Shown: positions 62,456 to 64,000 of the stretch, in pieces
Layout: each line of letters opens with the position of its first letter
How positions within the stretch are numbered: position 1 is the first letter of the stretch
DNA from: Robinsoniella peoriensis
GTDB lineage: Bacteria > Bacillota > Clostridia > Lachnospirales > Lachnospiraceae
Reading direction: 5' to 3'
Length of the DNA: 64,000 nt
NCBI RefSeq assembly: GCF_000797495.1
Contig: NZ_JTGN01000001.1
Location: 565,501 to 629,500 of the forward strand
Notes under the pieces: model-generated
What the model saw: only the letters and a program-made list of their open reading frames with translations
Told to the model about the DNA's origin: nothing
Databases searched by the model: none
Translations under genes and position numbers: made by a program

Positions 62456-64000
62456 AAAGCTCTACCTCCTTCGTTTCCTGATACAATGGCAGTCTGATTT
62501 CAATCTTCGTTCCTTCTCCTTCTTCACTAGTAATTCGGAAATCATAAGCATTTTTGTAATATGCAGATAATCTTTCCATTACAATTTTGATACCTATACT
62601 ATTAAAACCCTTATACTTTTTCTCTTTATGCAAAATCTCATCCAGCCTTTCTTCTGAGAATCCTACTCCATTATCCTCAATCCTTAAGACTAAAGAATGA
62701 TCCTCTGCTGATACCTTTATCCTTATTTCTCCCTCACCCGTAGACATGTCAATCCCGTGATAGATAGAGTTTTCTACTAATGGCTGCAATATAAACCCCA
62801 GCATCTTAAATTCCTTAGCAAGAGGATCCACTTCATAAACAACTTGAAAAGCATCTCCATATTTCGCCTTTTGTAAAAATATATACTGGTGAATGTAGTT
62901 TACTTCTTCTTCTACCGTAATGAAAGCATCCGTCTTTTTTATAGCAAAACGCATAAGGGATATTACAGAATCCACCATTTTCTCCACTTCCGGATCATTT
63001 TTCTTGTGAGCAAGCCATTTCACAGATCCCAGCGTATTGTAAAGAAAATGGGGATTAATCTGTGCCTGAAGTGCATTAAACTCGGCCTCTTCTTTAGCAA
63101 ATTTCTCTTTTGCTAAATTGTCAATCAGATTCTCAATCTGAACAGACATATAATTAAACTGTAATCCAAGCATACCAATTTCGTCATAGCTAACCGGCCG
63201 GACTCTTGCTTTAAAATCCCCCTTTTCAATCTTCTTCATATTCTCTTCCATAAGTGTTAAATTCCTGGTAATCGTTTTGGATATAATCCAGGTAAATAAT
63301 ATTGCAAATCCAATGCTCACCAGTGCAATTAGAGCAGCTGCCAGAAAAATAAACTCCTCTTTCTTCATCAGTTCCCGCACTTTTATCAGACTTATAACAT
63401 GCCACTGCTTCTTACTGCTTAAAATACTTGTTACCTGATATTCCTCATTCTCATAACTCACTCTGTAGTTTTTGAGAAAATAATCCTTATCTTCATCAAA
63501 TACAATTCCCTGTAAAGATTGATTCTCTAAATCATAACAATAGTTTTGCAATACTGCTGAATGGGCATTGGTAATAATAAGATTCTCATTCGATAACAGC
63601 TCGTCTCCCCTGTCAATAAAGTCAAAAAAGGTCTGGTTCATAAAAAAGCACAGCAATCCCTTTTCCTCAAAATTCTTGTCATTTACAATCATTCTTACAA
63701 ATACAATCTCACCATCCAGCACCGTCCATGCAATCGGACTGCTTTTTGTCACTAATCCCCTTAGATCATTCAGCTTCTTTTTAGCATCTGACATATCCTG
63801 TACCTCAGTTCCGCTTCTGCTAAACCGATATACCATTCCATACTTTGATTCTAGAATCGCTGCCCTGGAATACTGATAAAGGGATGGCTGCTGTATAATT
63901 GTATCTGCAAAGTTCGTGTTCTTCTCCACGTATTCGACAGAATCATCTTCAATATTTTTCTGCGACAGTAACTCCTTTGTACTCTGAAAATTAACAATTC
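62442..64000 (-). CDS. YesM-type sensor histidine kinase, 5' end cut by window edge
   Basis: The frame stays open to 64000, so the N-terminus (first transmembrane helix) is missing. Visible: extracellular ligand region, a second transmembrane helix (IFLAAALIALVSIGFAILFTWIIS), HAMP (ITRNLTLMEENMKKIEKGDFKARVRPVSYDEIGMLGLQFNYM), His kinase motif LQAQINPHFLYNTLGSVKWLA with the phospho-His, and an HATPase (NSIYHGIDM, LRIEDNGVGFSEERL, GIKIVMERLSAYY, SEEGEGTKIEIRLPL). The lack of a DHp H-box of the EnvZ type and the NPHFLYN sequence define the YesM/LytS class. Start of the operon lies right of the window. Confidence 0.93.
   Translation of the reverse strand, partial: IVNFQSTKELLSQKNIEDDSVEYVEKNTNFADTIIQQPSLYQYSRAAILESKYGMVYRFSRSGTEVQDMSDAKKKLNDLRGLVTKSSPIAWTVLDGEIVFVRMIVNDKNFEEKGLLCFFMNQTFFDFIDRGDELLSNENLIITNAHSAVLQNYCYDLENQSLQGIVFDEDKDYFLKNYRVSYENEEYQVTSILSSKKQWHVISLIKVRELMKKEEFIFLAAALIALVSIGFAILFTWIISKTITRNLTLMEENMKKIEKGDFKARVRPVSYDEIGMLGLQFNYMSVQIENLIDNLAKEKFAKEEAEFNALQAQINPHFLYNTLGSVKWLAHKKNDPEVEKMVDSVISLMRFAIKKTDAFITVEEEVNYIHQYIFLQKAKYGDAFQVVYEVDPLAKEFKMLGFILQPLVENSIYHGIDMSTGEGEIRIKVSAEDHSLVLRIEDNGVGFSEERLDEILHKEKKYKGFNSIGIKIVMERLSAYYKNAYDFRITSEEGEGTKIEIRLPLYQETKEVELYEQL

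Overview
The window looks like chromosome from a spore-forming Lachnospiraceae-type gut clostridium. The evidence is low-to-moderate GC, strong AGGAGG ribosome binding sites, canonical sigma-A promoters with 17-bp spacers, sporulation genes (sigH, dipicolinate synthase dpaAB), Firmicutes gene order (cysS-mrnC-rlmB-sigH) and LplABC/YesMN-type sugar systems. The tRNA genes do not encode CCA. Most genes lie on the minus strand. The species cannot be fixed from the sequence alone.

Layout. 1-5.7 kb: argS (cut by the left edge) with a long structured leader, a LUD-domain protein, a CobD/HisC-like aminotransferase, truA and an XRE-TPR regulator. 5.8-8.1 kb: a cold-shock gene, tRNA-Thr and a membrane-anchored lysozyme, with four copies of one ~85-nt RNA-gene element around them, one on plus and three in tandem on minus. 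Each element has an array of 6-bp boxes at 11-bp period, exactly 9 bp from a TATA(G/T)T -10. The predicted RNA is a hairpin, an unpaired stretch complementary to ribosome binding site and AUG, then a terminator-like hairpin. This resembles the CiaR-controlled csRNAs of streptococci and is the best candidate for an undescribed system here. 8.1-9.5 kb: a putative queuine-salvage pair (radical SAM plus YhhQ). 10.0-13.3 kb: the cysS-mrnC-rlmB-sigH operon. 13.4-17.6 kb: Eis-like acetyltransferase, ispF, a TTEA-repeat lipoprotein, tRNA-Met and tRNA-Val, a double VOC protein and a degenerate Y1 transposase-like protein. 17.9-24.6 kb: purL behind a palindromic operator, a nuclease-helicase fusion and an HPr-like protein without the catalytic His. 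24.8-27.1 kb: a two-gene DNA-repair cassette with two LexA-type boxes around its promoter. 27.1-35.4 kb: methyltransferase, Mrp, AI-2E transporter, KtrB, hydrolase and a MoxR-VWA pair. 35.4-38.6 kb: coenzyme A genes (coaBC, pantothenate ECF S component, coaX). 38.7-41.2 kb: a class A beta-lactamase-like protein and a MATE transporter.

The stretch 41.4-51.0 kb is bracketed by two near-identical tRNA-Trp genes in the same orientation, with related promoters. It holds a 23-repeat CRISPR array with no cas genes in the window, a fragment of a group II intron reverse transcriptase, and a beta-L-arabinofuranoside locus (GH127, ABC importer, divergent AraC regulator). It looks like an accessory island.

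From 51 kb: metallophosphoesterase, asnB and dpaAB, then a second glycoside locus: GH78 rhamnosidase, a three-gene ABC importer and a YesN/YesM two-component system that runs off the right edge. The two sugar loci share one logic: solute-binding lipoprotein, two permeases, one intracellular glycosidase and a dedicated regulator. Neither has its own ATPase, so both probably use a shared MsmK-type ATPase encoded elsewhere.
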